From: a virus
Reading direction: 5' to 3' (one strand)
Length of the DNA stretch: 37,516 bases
Virus record (IMG/VR): IMGVR_UViG_3300032561_001927
Span: 1 to 37,516 of that record
This document shows, one piece after another, positions 1-7,948 of this stretch. A model generated the notes under the pieces. The model ran no database searches. It was given only the letters and a program-made list of their open reading frames with translations, and was not told the origin of the DNA. Made by a program: the position numbers and the translations under genes. Numbering within the stretch: the first letter of the stretch is position 1; every line of letters starts with the position of its first letter.

Positions 1-92
1 GATCAGGTCGCATCATGCTCTAGCCATTTTGGATGTCCCTCGCCGGGCGCAAACCTCCGGTTTGCTTGGCCTCGGCCTCAACGGCCTCTGTC

Positions 93-122
93 GCGGGATG
101 AGTCGACTTGAAATCATCCCGC
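93..122 (-). terminator. 9-bp inverted repeat just past the stop of the reverse-strand gene
   Basis: GCGGGATGA (93-101) pairs perfectly with TCATCCCGC (114-122) around a 12-nt loop. On the minus strand the hairpin begins 1 nt after the stop codon of the 133-aa gene. No T-tract follows, so it may be a weak terminator, an RNA-stabilising hairpin or a copy of a dispersed palindrome. Bases 1-92 hold nothing else I can support. Confidence 0.4.
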
Positions 123-123
123 T

Positions 124-525
124 CTAATGCCTGGTCCGGGACGGTGAAGCCGGCAGCATCCGTCCCAGCAGGGAGCCGAGCGCCTTGACATAGGCGGCGG
201 CGCCGGTGCGGTGCATGCGCAGCTTGACCTCGGCACCCATGGCCAGGCGGAAACCCAGGACCACGTATTCCTCGTCGGTGTCGGGTCCCACCGTCCAGCG
301 TTCGATCTGAATCACCGGCAGGGCCGCCCGCTTGGGAGAGGCGGTTTCGCCTTCGGCCTGCCGTCCGGCCTGCTCCAGCCAGGAGGACAGGATGGCGAGT
401 TGATCCAGCGGCAGCATCACCACCGACTCGTCGCCGGCCTCGTCGAGCAGGACGACCCGGACGGCATCCCCGGTATCGGAGGTCCGCGCCGAAACCACCT
501 GGCGTGCCGCGATTACTTTTTTCAT
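124..525 (-). CDS. Hypothetical protein, 133 aa
   Basis: I do not recognise this family. The start is the ATG at 525 (MKKVIAARQVV), preceded by a purine-rich GGGAC stretch; an upstream in-frame Met would add an Arg-rich, non-protein-like extension. The protein has an acidic N-terminal half with a hydrophobic LPLDQLAILSSWL segment, then a domain with IQIERWTVGPDTDEEYVVLGF suggesting a small beta-rich fold. There is no signal peptide or membrane segment. It points away from gyrA, so the two genes share a divergent upstream region. A host gene rather than phage, judging by its position outside the integrase and tRNA. Confidence 0.65.
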   Translation of the reverse strand: MKKVIAARQVVSARTSDTGDAVRVVLLDEAGDESVVMLPLDQLAILSSWLEQAGRQAEGETASPKRAALPVIQIERWTVGPDTDEEYVVLGFRLAMGAEVKLRMHRTGAAAYVKALGSLLGRMLPASPSRTRH

Positions 526-728
526 GGTGTGCCGTCCCTTTCGTCGGTTCCCATTATGCCAGAACCGGCGGCGGACGTCTTCGTCGGTTCGCGACGCGGT
601 GCCATCGATATCGACGAGCCAAAGCATTTATGCATTGGCGAGGAGTTGCGGCCAAGGGCCGGTGCGGCTTATGCCGCGGAAAGCCAAGCTGCCGGAGGCA
701 GCGCCCGGCGTTTGAGGGCGCGAACAGG

Positions 729-760
729 CCGGGGTAATCGGGTTCACCCGATTACCCCGG
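729..760. repeat. Perfect 15-bp inverted repeat upstream of gyrA
   Basis: CCGGGGTAATCGGGT (729-743) is followed after TC by its exact reverse complement (746-760). The structure lies between divergent genes and about 15 bp upstream of the candidate gyrA promoter, so a role as terminator is possible only for a transcript arriving from the left. It may equally be a dispersed palindromic element, since its core AATC...GATT recalls the palindromes at 10220 and 13422. Confidence 0.6.
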
Positions 761-772
761 TTCGCGACGCCC

Positions 773-800
773 TTGCAGTTGTCGCACTGCACGATATCTG
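773..800 (+). promoter_or_regulatory. Candidate gyrA promoter
   Basis: TTGCAG (773-778) and TATCTG (795-800) are separated by 16 bp. This is the best sigma70-like pair between the palindrome and the gyrA start. It is sequence inspection only. Confidence 0.3.
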
Positions 801-889
801 GTAGCGTGCGCCACCGTGGCAGCCTAGCCACCGTAATTTTCGGCCGATTCAGACATCGGCCTTTCTCGGGAACCGACGGGAAGATTTCG

Positions 890-3571
890 TTGACCACGCC
901 TCCTGTGTCGCCGCAATTCGACATTACTCCGGTTACCATCGAAGACGAGATGAAGCGCTCTTATCTCGATTACGCCATGAGCGTGATCGTGAGCCGCGCG
1001 CTTCCCGACGTCCGAGACGGACTGAAGCCGGTTCATCGCCGCATCCTCTTCGCCATGAAAGAGGCCGGCTACGACTATAACAAGCCGTTCCGAAAATCGG
1101 CCCGCATCGTCGGCGACGTCATGGGTAAGTATCACCCCCATGGCGATTCCTCGATCTACGACGCCATGGTGCGCATGGCGCAGAACTTCTCCATGCGCCT
1201 GATGCTGATCGATGGTCAGGGCAATTTCGGTTCCATGGACGGCGATCCCCCGGCGGCCATGCGCTATACCGAGGCGCGTCTGGCCCGTTCGGGCCATGCG
1301 CTGATCGAGGATATCGACAAGGACACCGTCGATTTTCAGGCCAATTACGACGAATCGACCTTTGAACCGGTGGTCTTGCCGGCCCGTTTCCCCAATCTGC
1401 TGGTCAACGGCGCCGGCGGCATCGCCGTCGGCATGGCCACCAATATCCCGCCCCATAATCTGGGCGAGGTGATCGACGCCTGCTGCGCCTTTATCGACGA
1501 TCCCGAGGTGACGCCCGAGCGTCTGATGGAACTGGTCCCCGGTCCGGATTTCCCCACCGGCGGCACCATTCTCGGCCGTTCGGGGATTCGCGCCGCCCAG
1601 TTGACCGGGCGCGGTTCGGTGGTGATGCGCGGCCGCGTCCATATCGAGGAGATCCGCAAGGACCGCGAAGCCATCGTGGTCACCGAGATTCCCTATCAGG
1701 TCAACAAGGCGCGCATGCTCGAGCAGATCGCCGAGCTGGTGCGCGACAAGAAGATCGAGGGCATTTCCGATCTGCGTGACGAATCCGACCGCGACGGCGT
1801 GCGGATGGTGGTCGAGATCAAGCGCGACGCCATCGCCGACGTGGTGCTGGCGCAGCTTTACAAGTTCACGCCGTTGCAGACCAGCTTCGGCGTCAACAGC
1901 CTGGCGCTCAACGGCGGCCGGCCCATGATGATGACCCTGCGGGACATCATCAAGGCCTTCATCGCCTTCCGCGAGGAGGTGATCACCCGCCGGACCATCT
2001 TCGAACTGGGCAAGGCCCGTGACCGCGCCCATATCCTGGCCGGCTTGGCCATCGCCGTGGCCAATATCGACGAAGTCATCCGGCTGATCCGGGCCGCTCC
2101 CGATCCCGTCACCGCCCGCGAGCAATTGATGGGGCGCGAATGGCCGGTGGGGGATGTGGGGCCGCTGATCCAGCTGATCGACGAGCCGGGCCGCGGCGTG
2201 GTCGATGGCAAATATTCGCTGTCGGAACTGCAGGCCAAGGCCATTCTCGATCTGCGTCTCCACCGCCTGACCGGGCTGGAACGCGACAAGATCGGCGACG
2301 AATTGCGCGAGATCGGCCGTCAGATCGAGGAATATCTCGAGATTCTGTCGTCGCGTCCCCGCCTGTTCGAGGTGATGCGGGCGGAATTGCTGGAAATCCG
2401 CGAACAATTCGCCACCCCTCGGCGCACGACCATCGAGGAAAACGAATTCGAGGCCGATATCGAGGACCTGATCGCCCGCGAGGACATGGTGGTGACGGTG
2501 ACCAATACCGGCTACATCAAGCGGGTGCCGCTCTCGGCCTATCGCGCCCAGAAGCGCGGCGGCAAGGGCCGGTCCGGCATGAACATCAAGCAGGAGGATT
2601 TCCTCAACCAGGTGTTCGTCGCCAATACCCATACGCCGGTGCTGTTCTTCTCGTCCTCGGGAATCGCCTACAAGCTGAAGGTCTACCGCCTGCCGCTGGG
2701 CAATCCCCAGGCGCGCGGCAAGGCCATGGTCAATATCCTGCCGCTGGACGAGGGCGAGAGCATCTCCACCGTGATGCCGTTGCCCGAGGATGAGGGCAGC
2801 TGGGGCGATCTGCACGTGGTGTTCACCACCTCCAACGGCGATGTCCGGCGCAACCTGCTCTCGGACTTCACCGAGGTGCGGGCCAACGGCAAGATCGCTA
2901 TGAAGCTGGGCGACGGCGAGCGCCTGATCGCGGTTCAGACCTGTTCCGAGACCGACGACATGCTGCTGGCCACCCGTTTGGGCAAGGCCATCCGCTTCCC
3001 GGTGCCCGATGTCCGCGTGTTCAAGGGCCGCGATTCCACCGGCGTGCGCGGCATCCGGCTGGAAGACGGCGACGAGGTCATCTCCATGTCCATCGTCCGG
3101 CATGTGACCTTCGACAGCGAGACCCGCGACGCCTTCCTGCGCGGCGAACTGGCGGCGGAGCAGTCGGAGAAGATGGCCGCCGAGGAACAATACGTGCTGA
3201 CCGTGACCGAGAACGGTTTCGGCAAGCGGACCTCGGCCTACGAGTACCGCATCACCGGCCGTGGCGGCCAGGGCATCGCCAATATCGACATGACCGACAA
3301 GACCGGTCCGGTGGTGGCGTCGTTCCCGGTCGATCACGAAGACGACATCATGCTGGTCAGCGATGGCGGCAAGCTGATCCGCATGCCGGTGGACGATATC
3401 CGCATCGTCGGCCGGCGGACCCAGGGGGTGACGCTGTTGCGCACCGCCGAGGGCGAGCGGGTGGTGTCGGCGGCGCGATTGTGTGATATCGCTGGACCGG
3501 CCGGTGACGGCGACGAGAGCGATGAGGATGGGGATATCCTCGATACCACGGCGGGAGGAGAGGATGCCTAA
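890..3571 (+). CDS. gyrA: DNA gyrase subunit A
   Basis: Breaks and rejoins DNA in the A2B2 gyrase, introducing negative supercoils with GyrB. The N-terminal winged-helix/tower part holds the quinolone-resistance region [11 protein letters not shown] (residues 81-91), with Ser and Asp at the positions equivalent to E. coli Ser83 and Asp87, the quinolone-susceptible state. The catalytic tyrosine is in AAMRYTE (Tyr126). The GyrA box of the C-terminal DNA-wrapping domain is QKRGGKG at 554-560, one substitution from the usual QRRGGKG. I chose the TTG at 890 because GGGAAG lies 6 nt upstream and the protein then begins just before the conserved [20 protein letters not shown]. The ATG at 773 would add 39 unlikely residues. 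At 893 aa it has the usual family length. The C-terminus is acidic, as in many GyrA proteins. It overlaps coaD by 8 nt. Confidence 0.97.
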   Translation: MTTPPVSPQFDITPVTIEDEMKRSYLDYAMSVIVSRALPDVRDGLKPVHRRILFAMKEAGYDYNKPFRKSARIVGDVMGKYHPHGDSSIYDAMVRMAQNFSMRLMLIDGQGNFGSMDGDPPAAMRYTEARLARSGHALIEDIDKDTVDFQANYDESTFEPVVLPARFPNLLVNGAGGIAVGMATNIPPHNLGEVIDACCAFIDDPEVTPERLMELVPGPDFPTGGTILGRSGIRAAQLTGRGSVVMRGRVHIEEIRKDREAIVVTEIPYQVNKARMLEQIAELVRDKKIEGISDLRDESDRDGVRMVVEIKRDAIADVVLAQLYKFTPLQTSFGVNSLALNGGRPMMMTLRDIIKAFIAFREEVITRRTIFELGKARDRAHILAGLAIAVANIDEVIRLIRAAPDPVTAREQLMGREWPVGDVGPLIQLIDEPGRGVVDGKYSLSELQAKAILDLRLHRLTGLERDKIGDELREIGRQIEEYLEILSSRPRLFEVMRAELLEIREQFATPRRTTIEENEFEADIEDLIAREDMVVTVTNTGYIKRVPLSAYRAQKRGGKGRSGMNIKQEDFLNQVFVANTHTPVLFFSSSGIAYKLKVYRLPLGNPQARGKAMVNILPLDEGESISTVMPLPEDEGSWGDLHVVFTTSNGDVRRNLLSDFTEVRANGKIAMKLGDGERLIAVQTCSETDDMLLATRLGKAIRFPVPDVRVFKGRDSTGVRGIRLEDGDEVISMSIVRHVTFDSETRDAFLRGELAAEQSEKMAAEEQYVLTVTENGFGKRTSAYEYRITGRGGQGIANIDMTDKTGPVVASFPVDHEDDIMLVSDGGKLIRMPVDDIRIVGRRTQGVTLLRTAEGERVVSAARLCDIAGPAGDGDESDEDGDILDTTAGGEDA

Positions 3572-4064
3572 GCGGGTCGGCCTTTATCCCGGGACCTTCG
3601 ATCCGGTGACCAACGGTCATCTCGACATCGTTTCCCGGGCCGCGCGGCTGGTGGATCACCTGATCGTGGCGGTGGCAGTCAATGCGGGAAAGGGCCCCTT
3701 GTTCACCCTGGACGAGCGGGTGGCCATGGCCGAGGCCGAGACGGCGGCCATTTCCGCCACCCTTGGCGTCAGCATCGAGGTTCGGCCGTTCGAGACCCTG
3801 TTGGTGAACTTTTCCAAGGATTGCGGCGCCAATCTGATCGTGCGCGGGCTTCGCGCCGTCTCCGATTTCGAGTACGAGTTCCAGATGGCCGGCATGAATG
3901 CCAGGATATCGCCCGATATCGAGACCATGTTCCTGATGGCCTCCGAGCGCAGCCAGTTCATTTCATCGCGCTTCGTCAAGGAAATCGGCCGCCTGGGTGG
4001 AGATATCTCGCAGTTCGTCAGCCCCAGGGTGAAGATGAAACTGGACGAAAAATTTGGCTTTTAA
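3564..4064 (+). CDS. coaD: Phosphopantetheine adenylyltransferase
   Basis: Transfers AMP from ATP to 4'-phosphopantetheine, giving dephospho-CoA, the penultimate step of coenzyme A synthesis. The nucleotidyltransferase signature [12 protein letters not shown] is at residues 10-21, with the (T/H)xGH-type motif. The ISSRFVKE motif near residue 135 is the second family signature. The length of 166 aa is typical of the cytoplasmic hexameric enzyme. The ATG at 3564 is preceded by GGGAGGAGAGG and lies inside the end of gyrA (8-nt overlap), so translation is probably coupled. A gyrA-coaD-cyclophilin order is common in alphaproteobacteria. Confidence 0.96.
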   Translation: MPKRVGLYPGTFDPVTNGHLDIVSRAARLVDHLIVAVAVNAGKGPLFTLDERVAMAEAETAAISATLGVSIEVRPFETLLVNFSKDCGANLIVRGLRAVSDFEYEFQMAGMNARISPDIETMFLMASERSQFISSRFVKEIGRLGGDISQFVSPRVKMKLDEKFGF

Positions 4065-4081
4065 CAAGCCGGTCAAGGACC

Positions 4082-4570
4082 ATGGAGGACCGTGTGGACG
4101 CCGAGAATATTCTTTACCTGGACCTCAAGGATGGCCGTGTGGTGATCGAGCTGCGCCCCGACCTTGCTCCCAACCACGTTGCCCGCATCAAGGAGCTGGC
4201 GCGTGAGAAGTTCTATGACGGGCTCAAGTTTCATCGGGTGATCGATGGCTTCATGGCCCAGACCGGCTGCCCCAAGGGGACCGGGACCGGTGGCTCGGGA
4301 ACCCATCTTAAGGCCGAGTTCTCCAAGGAGAAGCATGTGCGCGGCACCTGTTCCATGGCCCGCGCCAGCAGTCCCGACAGTGCCGATTCCCAGTTTTTCA
4401 TCATGTTCGACGAATCGCCCCATCTCGATGGCAAATACAGCATCTGGGGCAAGGTCACCGAGGGCATGGAGCATGTGGATGCCATCAAGCGGGGCGCTCC
4501 CGGTTCCGGTACCGTCAAGTCGCCCGATTCCATCATCAGCCTGCGTGTCGCGGCGGATTGCAAGGACTGA
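4082..4570 (+). CDS. Cytoplasmic cyclophilin-type peptidyl-prolyl isomerase
   Basis: Catalyses cis-trans isomerisation of peptidyl-proline bonds. The 162-aa protein is a single cyclophilin domain without a signal peptide. The active-site Arg is in FHRVIDGFMAQ, followed by GTGTGGSG and DSADSQFFIMF, which carry conserved Gln and Phe residues. The human CypA Trp121 position is not Trp here, and His126 is replaced by Tyr in LDGKYSIWGKV, so cyclosporin binding is expected to be weak. It starts 17 nt after coaD with a short AAGG upstream. It is a tandem paralogue of the next gene, which suggests duplication followed by a division into cytoplasmic and exported forms. Confidence 0.93.
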   Translation: MEDRVDAENILYLDLKDGRVVIELRPDLAPNHVARIKELAREKFYDGLKFHRVIDGFMAQTGCPKGTGTGGSGTHLKAEFSKEKHVRGTCSMARASSPDSADSQFFIMFDESPHLDGKYSIWGKVTEGMEHVDAIKRGAPGSGTVKSPDSIISLRVAADCKD

Positions 4571-4576
4571 CATTCC

Positions 4577-5134
4577 ATGACGACTGTTCTGAAACGTTTC
4601 GCGTTTGCCGTGGCGGCCCTGGCCTTGGTCGCCGTTGCCCAGCCGGCCTCGGCCGCCGGCCCCGACGATACCGTGGTGCTGGAACTGGCCACCGGCAAGG
4701 TGACCATCGAGCTGCTTCCCGAACTGGCGCCCAATCATGTCGCCCGCATCAAGGAACTGGTCCGCAAGGGCTTTTACGACGGAACGCCGTTTCATCGGGT
4801 GATCGACGGCTTCATGGCCCAGGGTGGCGATCCCACCGGCACCGGCACCGGTGGTTCGGGCACCAAGCTCCGTGCCGAGTTCTCCGGCGAACACTTCGTG
4901 CGCGGCGCCGTCGGCATGGCCCGTTCGGCCAGCCCCGACAGCGCCGATTCCCAATTCTTCATCATGCTGGGTTCGGCGCCGAGCCTCGATGGCCATTACA
5001 CCATGATCGGCCGGGTGCTGGACGGCATGGGGTCCGTGGATCGGATCAAGAAGGGCGATCCCTCCGATAACGGCATGGTGTCCAACCCGGACAAGCTGAT
5101 CCGGGCACAAATGTTGTCCGATGCCAAGAAATAG
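4577..5134 (+). CDS. Exported cyclophilin-type peptidyl-prolyl isomerase
   Basis: Same catalytic domain as the preceding gene, but with an N-terminal Sec signal: positive MTTVLKR, hydrophobic FAFAVAALALVAVA, then an Ala-rich cleavage site near PASAAG (about residue 26). A periplasmic folding role is therefore likely. The domain shows FHRVIDGFMAQGG, GTGTGGSG and DSADSQFFIML. As in its neighbour, the His of the LDG-x-H motif is Tyr (LDGHYTMIGRV). The 185-aa length fits a signal peptide plus one cyclophilin domain. The gene follows its paralogue by 6 nt and is the last of the operon, ahead of a strong terminator. Confidence 0.93.
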   Translation: MTTVLKRFAFAVAALALVAVAQPASAAGPDDTVVLELATGKVTIELLPELAPNHVARIKELVRKGFYDGTPFHRVIDGFMAQGGDPTGTGTGGSGTKLRAEFSGEHFVRGAVGMARSASPDSADSQFFIMLGSAPSLDGHYTMIGRVLDGMGSVDRIKKGDPSDNGMVSNPDKLIRAQMLSDAKK

Positions 5135-5154
5135 CTTTTCGTTCCGTTGACGGC

Positions 5155-5186
5155 GGGCGCTCACCTGCCTATGGTGAGCGCCCTTT
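5155..5186 (+). terminator. Intrinsic terminator of the gyrA-coaD-cyclophilin run
   Basis: GGGCGCTCACC (5155-5165), a 7-nt loop and GGTGAGCGCCC (5173-5183) form a perfect 11-bp stem followed by TTT. It sits 20 nt past the last cyclophilin stop and directly before the tRNA gene. Confidence 0.85.
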
Positions 5187-5191
5187 CGAGC

Positions 5192-5267
5192 GGGCCCGTA
5201 GCTCAGTTGGTAGAGCAAGCGACTTTTAATCGAGAGGTCCCGGGTTCGAGTCCCGGCGGGCCCACCA
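5192..5267 (+). tRNA. tRNA-Lys (anticodon UUU), CCA encoded
   Basis: The 76-nt cloverleaf has a 7-bp acceptor stem (GGGCCCG/CGGGCCC), D stem GCTC/GAGC, anticodon loop CTTTTAA, T stem CCGGG/CCCGG with TTCGAGT loop, discriminator A and encoded CCA. Anticodon TTT reads Lys AAA/AAG codons. The top of the anticodon stem is odd: only 29-41, 30-40 and 31-39 are Watson-Crick, while 28-42 is G-A and 27-43 is A-G. The adjacent integrase suggests that the 3' part of this gene is the phage attachment core, in which case the prophage supplies or restores the 3' end. Confidence 0.95.
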
Positions 5268-5271
5268 TCTC

Positions 5272-5311
5272 AACCCCCTGATAAGCCTCGCTTATTAGGG
5301 GGTTCGCTTTT
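5272..5311 (+). terminator. Intrinsic terminator after tRNA-Lys
   Basis: AACCCCCTGATAAG (5272-5285), loop CCTCG and CTTATTAGGGGGTT (5291-5304) form a 14-bp stem with a single G-U pair, then CGCTTTT. It lies 4 nt past the tRNA CCA. It may belong to the tRNA or to the phage side of the attachment site. Confidence 0.8.
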
Positions 5312-5338
5312 AGAACAGGGGAAGAACGAGAAGGCGGA

Positions 5339-5370
5339 ATGTCGGACAGTTTGGTCGGACTGTCCGACAT
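5339..5370 (-). repeat. Perfect 12-bp inverted repeat after the integrase stop
   Basis: ATGTCGGACAGT (5339-5350) and its reverse complement (5359-5370) flank 8 nt. A further GTCGGAC occurs across the loop (5354-5360), so the heptamer GTCGGAC appears twice and its near-complement GTCCGAC once. The structure begins 1 nt past the integrase stop codon. It could terminate the leftward operon or form integrase/excisionase arm sites beside the attachment core. No T-tract follows on the minus strand. Confidence 0.6.
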
Positions 5371-5371
5371 C

Positions 5372-6514
5372 TCACGCTTTTTGTTCGCGCGCCAGACGCT
5401 TGGCCACGGCGGTGGCGGCCATGTCGTCGGTGCGGACGAGGTAATGTTCGAGGATGCTTTCGGCGGTCTTGAGGCTGTGGCCGGTGATGCGGGAGATCTC
5501 GGCGATGGTGCAGCCGGCTTCGGCCAGGCGGGTGACGGCGGTATGGCGCAGATGCTTGAACTGAAGCCCCTTGAGGGAGGGCAATTCCTCGGCCGCCTTG
5601 GCGCGGATCTCGGCGAAGGTATGGCTGAAATGATATTCGGTGTACGGCCGCTTGGTGGCCTCGCACACCACCATGGTGGTGCTGACCACCTTGGTGTCCT
5701 GCTGGCGCTGGCGGGCGGCTTCGAGCCGGGCCAGCAGCCGGGGCGATTCCGGGATGGTGACGCGGGCATTGGTTTTGGACTGGGTGACGGCGAAGACGCC
5801 AGCCTTATACTGGTCCCAGCGAAGGCGGCGGATGTCGGTGGGGCGCTGCCCCAGCCAGAAGGCAAGCTCGATGGCGTCGCCAATGGAATGCATAGCCATG
5901 GCGTCGGCGGTGGCCACCAACAGGTCGACCTCGGCATCGGTCCAGATCCTGCCCGACTTGGCCGGCGTGATCAGGCCCGGGGCGGCGGCGGGGTTGGTGG
6001 TGATATCGCCGTTGCGCCGGGCGAAGGTGAACAGCAGCCGCATCACCCGCAGCACCGCATTGGCGGTGCCCGGCTTGGTGGCGTGCATCTCCTCGTACCA
6101 GCGCTGCACCCGGGGCGCAGTGATGGAGGCGATGGGGGCGAGTCCATCCATGGCGGCGGGGACCTTGCTGCCCCAAGCCTGGATGGCATTGAGGCACCAA
6201 TCATAGCCCTTGCGGGTGGCGGGGGCCTTGGTGCGGTAGCGGGACGACTGCTTATAGCGGTGGATCAGGTCGGCCATGGTGCCGGGCTGTTGGGCCGCTG
6301 CCGGCGCTGGCCGGGTCGGGTCCTCGCCCTTGCGCCAAGCCTCGACCTGGCGGTTGATTTCGCGGGCCCGCTCAATGGCCTGGGCGAGGTCGGCAGGTAG
6401 CCGTTCGCCCCGCCAACCCAGCTTGCGCAAGGTGGGGGATGGCTCCCAGAAATAGCGCTCACTGCCGCCACGGCCGGGTTTGGTGGTAAAGAATTTGACC
6501 TTGATATTGGCCAT
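5372..6514 (-). CDS. int: Tyrosine-family phage integrase
   Basis: Catalyses site-specific recombination between phage and host attachment sites. The 380-aa protein has an N-terminal arm-type DNA-binding part (MANIKVKFFTTKPGRGG), a SAM-like core-binding domain (about 80-180: MADLIHRYKQSSRYRTK...) and a C-terminal catalytic domain. Catalytic residues are recognisable in order: Arg in GQRPTDIRRLRW, Lys in TQSKTNARV, His and Arg in KHLRHTAVTR, His in ITGHSLKTAE and the nucleophile Tyr in ILEHYLVR. The ATG at 6514 has GAGGA 7 nt upstream. It is transcribed toward the tRNA and is the last gene of the leftward phage operon. The length is full and no motif is missing, so it should be active. Confidence 0.95.
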   Translation of the reverse strand: MANIKVKFFTTKPGRGGSERYFWEPSPTLRKLGWRGERLPADLAQAIERAREINRQVEAWRKGEDPTRPAPAAAQQPGTMADLIHRYKQSSRYRTKAPATRKGYDWCLNAIQAWGSKVPAAMDGLAPIASITAPRVQRWYEEMHATKPGTANAVLRVMRLLFTFARRNGDITTNPAAAPGLITPAKSGRIWTDAEVDLLVATADAMAMHSIGDAIELAFWLGQRPTDIRRLRWDQYKAGVFAVTQSKTNARVTIPESPRLLARLEAARQRQQDTKVVSTTMVVCEATKRPYTEYHFSHTFAEIRAKAAEELPSLKGLQFKHLRHTAVTRLAEAGCTIAEISRITGHSLKTAESILEHYLVRTDDMAATAVAKRLAREQKA

Positions 6515-6593
6515 GGTCTTATCCTCGGTTGCCGTGTCTTATGCTACGCCCGGATCGGGTGTCGTGGTCAAGAGTGGTCCGAAAAACCCGATG

Positions 6594-7061
6594 TCAAAAA
6601 GGAATGGGATCGAAGCGGTAAAGCCAGTAATCGTGGCCCCGAAAGCGGCGCGGGGGATCGCACCACGGCCGCTTCCGCCGTCTAATGGTTTTGTCACTGT
6701 CCACATACGGAGCGCCCCGGCGCCCGGGGAGATATCCAGCGAGCCGATAGCTGGACCTTCCATAGCCGCGGTCCCGATCCAGCTTGGTAGGAATGTGAAT
6801 GACTGTCGCACCGTCGTCGGCGGTCCAAGCGACGACGCGGAGCCACGGCTTGACGTTGATCTCGTCGAAAAGGCCGTCCCGCAGGTCGGCGGCGTCGGCC
6901 ATGCAGGTATCGCATGAACATGTCTGTCCGTCGCAGGTGGGGCACCTTCCCGGTGGATCGTTGTCGTCTGGGATCAGGGTAGTGACCAGATGGATTCTCA
7001 GGCAGTTCTGGCACAGTGCTTCGCGCGGATAGACCAGATCAGCGTCGGCGCAGGTCTTCAT
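6594..7061 (-). CDS. Cys-rich phage protein, probable zinc binder, 155 aa
   Basis: Not recognised as a named family. The N-terminal third carries CQNCLRIH, CPTCDGQTCSC and DTCMADAAD, enough Cys pairs for one or two zinc sites of rubredoxin-knuckle type. The remainder is rich in Arg, Tyr and Trp (DRDRGYGRSSYRLAGYLPGRR, RFRGHDYWLYRFDPIPF). The ATG at 7061 has GAGGA 5 nt upstream and is preferred over the in-frame GTG at 7073. It lies 79 nt upstream of the integrase in the leftward operon. A nucleic-acid-binding accessory role is possible, but this is inference. Confidence 0.7.
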   Translation of the reverse strand: MKTCADADLVYPREALCQNCLRIHLVTTLIPDDNDPPGRCPTCDGQTCSCDTCMADAADLRDGLFDEINVKPWLRVVAWTADDGATVIHIPTKLDRDRGYGRSSYRLAGYLPGRRGAPYVDSDKTIRRRKRPWCDPPRRFRGHDYWLYRFDPIPF

Positions 7062-7106
7062 GACATTCCTCACAATTTCATCGGTCTAAACGAGGTGAGG
7101 CGGTTA

Positions 7107-7131
7107 CGGGGCGGCCGTTTCGACCGCCCCG
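7107..7131 (-). terminator. GC-rich hairpin after the DUF2829 gene
   Basis: CGGGGCGGCCG (7107-7117), TTT, CGACCGCCCCG (7121-7131) forms an 11-bp stem with one mismatch, 7 nt past the stop of the DUF2829 gene on the minus strand. There is no clear T-tract, so partial termination or mRNA protection is as likely as full termination before the last two genes. Confidence 0.5.
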
Positions 7132-7138
7132 ATATTGG

Positions 7139-7654
7139 TCAGGCGGCGGGAGAGATACACCAGTCATCGGCCAGCATGTCGGTCTGGGACGCCAGCCAGC
7201 CCATGAGGATTTCACCGGTGGCGGTCTTCATGGTGATGCTGGGCAGCACCTTGGCTGTGCCGCCCTGGCTCTGGGCGTAGTCGGCGTTGTTCGGCGACCA
7301 GAAAGACGAGGCCGGGATTTCCCGTGTGCCGTCGCATGAGATAGTCAGCCACATGCCCTTGCCATTCCACCCGGTGCGGGCAACGCGATGCCCCTTCTTC
7401 ATGGCCTCAATGGCGAGGCCGAACGACATACCCGTGGTCACACGGTAGGCGGCGTCGGCCTGCTCCTTGGGGGACCAAGAGACATATCCGTCATGGCCGG
7501 CGACGTTGGGCTTGCCGCCGTCCAGGTACTCGACGAGATAGCCATCGTCGGCGCCGTTCTCGTCGGCCGGTAGATCCCATCCGCGGTAGACGTTGTACTC
7601 GGCCCGCGTCATGGGCTGCATCTTCACCAACTTGGTTCCGATATAGGTCTGCAT
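7139..7654 (-). CDS. DUF2829 domain protein (Tad2 anti-Thoeris-like), 171 aa
   Basis: The C-terminal half (about residues 75-168) is a DUF2829 domain: MSFGLAIEAMKKGHRVARTG, then WNGKGMWLTIS and ITMKTATGEI, ending in WLASQTDMLADDW. Phage DUF2829 proteins include Tad2, which sequesters the cyclic-ADP-ribose signal of Thoeris defence (established for some members). The N-terminal part (MQTYIGTKLVKMQPMTRAEY, then YLVEYLDGGKPN and GYVSWSPKEQ) is a second conserved phage domain often fused to DUF2829. The ATG at 7654 follows AGAGGAG at good spacing; the longer frame upstream is not protein-like. The gene lies in the operator-controlled leftward operon, so early expression on infection or induction is expected. 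Whether it binds the signal molecule is untested; some DUF2829 proteins may have other ligands. Confidence 0.85.
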   Translation of the reverse strand: MQTYIGTKLVKMQPMTRAEYNVYRGWDLPADENGADDGYLVEYLDGGKPNVAGHDGYVSWSPKEQADAAYRVTTGMSFGLAIEAMKKGHRVARTGWNGKGMWLTISCDGTREIPASSFWSPNNADYAQSQGGTAKVLPSITMKTATGEILMGWLASQTDMLADDWCISPAA

Positions 7655-7718
7655 GTTCAGTCTCCTCTTCTGCCGGGAGCCGCCCGGCGCGGTCTGAATG
7701 ACGAGGTTATTCCCCCGA

Positions 7719-7946
7719 TCAGAACAGTTTGCCCTGTCCGGCCACCTTGGGCGCCGGGAGGGAATAGGGCGGACGTTCCGGCGTCGCTGTCGCCGGGCGG
7801 TGTTGGGCGCAATGCCATGTCCCCAGCCGATCCTGGCGCAGCGACACGCCGGAGCCGAAGCTGGCCTCGGCACCGCAGACCCGGCAGGGATGCAGCAGAA
7901 TGGCGGCGCCGGAGCCGATGGTGACGAGGCGGGGATCGTTGGCCAT
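7719..7946 (-). CDS. Small zinc-finger-like phage protein, 75 aa
   Basis: The protein has one C-x2-C pair (HPCRVCGAEASFGSG) and one C-x2-H pair (TWHCAQHRP) 24 residues later, a layout seen in many small phage zinc-binding proteins. The middle GVSLRQDRLGTW resembles those proteins as well. The C-terminal third is Pro-rich and probably unstructured. The ATG at 7946 has GGAGG a few nt upstream; the longer frame is an Arg-rich shadow. It follows the HTH protein gene by 2 nt, so the two are surely co-transcribed. The function is unknown. Confidence 0.75.
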   Translation of the reverse strand: MANDPRLVTIGSGAAILLHPCRVCGAEASFGSGVSLRQDRLGTWHCAQHRPATATPERPPYSLPAPKVAGQGKLF

Positions 7947-7948
7947 GG

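Larger units (their letters stand above)
526..889. other. Divergent intergenic region upstream of gyrA
   Basis: No protein-like reading frame is visible in this 364-bp stretch. It contains a 16-nt stretch at 703-718 that recurs exactly at 32459-32474, a perfect 15-bp inverted repeat at 729-760, and a plausible sigma70-type promoter for gyrA (TTGCAG at 773-778, 16-bp spacer, TATCTG at 795-800). The leader from that promoter to the TTG start would be about 80 nt. Confidence 0.5.

Noticed and set aside
628-939. 103-aa minus-strand frame upstream of gyrA
   Set aside because: It crosses the perfect palindrome and the gyrA start and has no ribosome site or protein-like composition.
824-3337. 837-aa open frame on the strand opposite gyrA
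   Set aside because: It is a His/Asp/Gly-rich shadow of gyrA caused by high GC and codon bias; no family pattern is seen.
5310-5666. 118-aa frame overlapping the integrase C-terminus
   Set aside because: Arg/His/Pro-rich shadow of the integrase catalytic domain.
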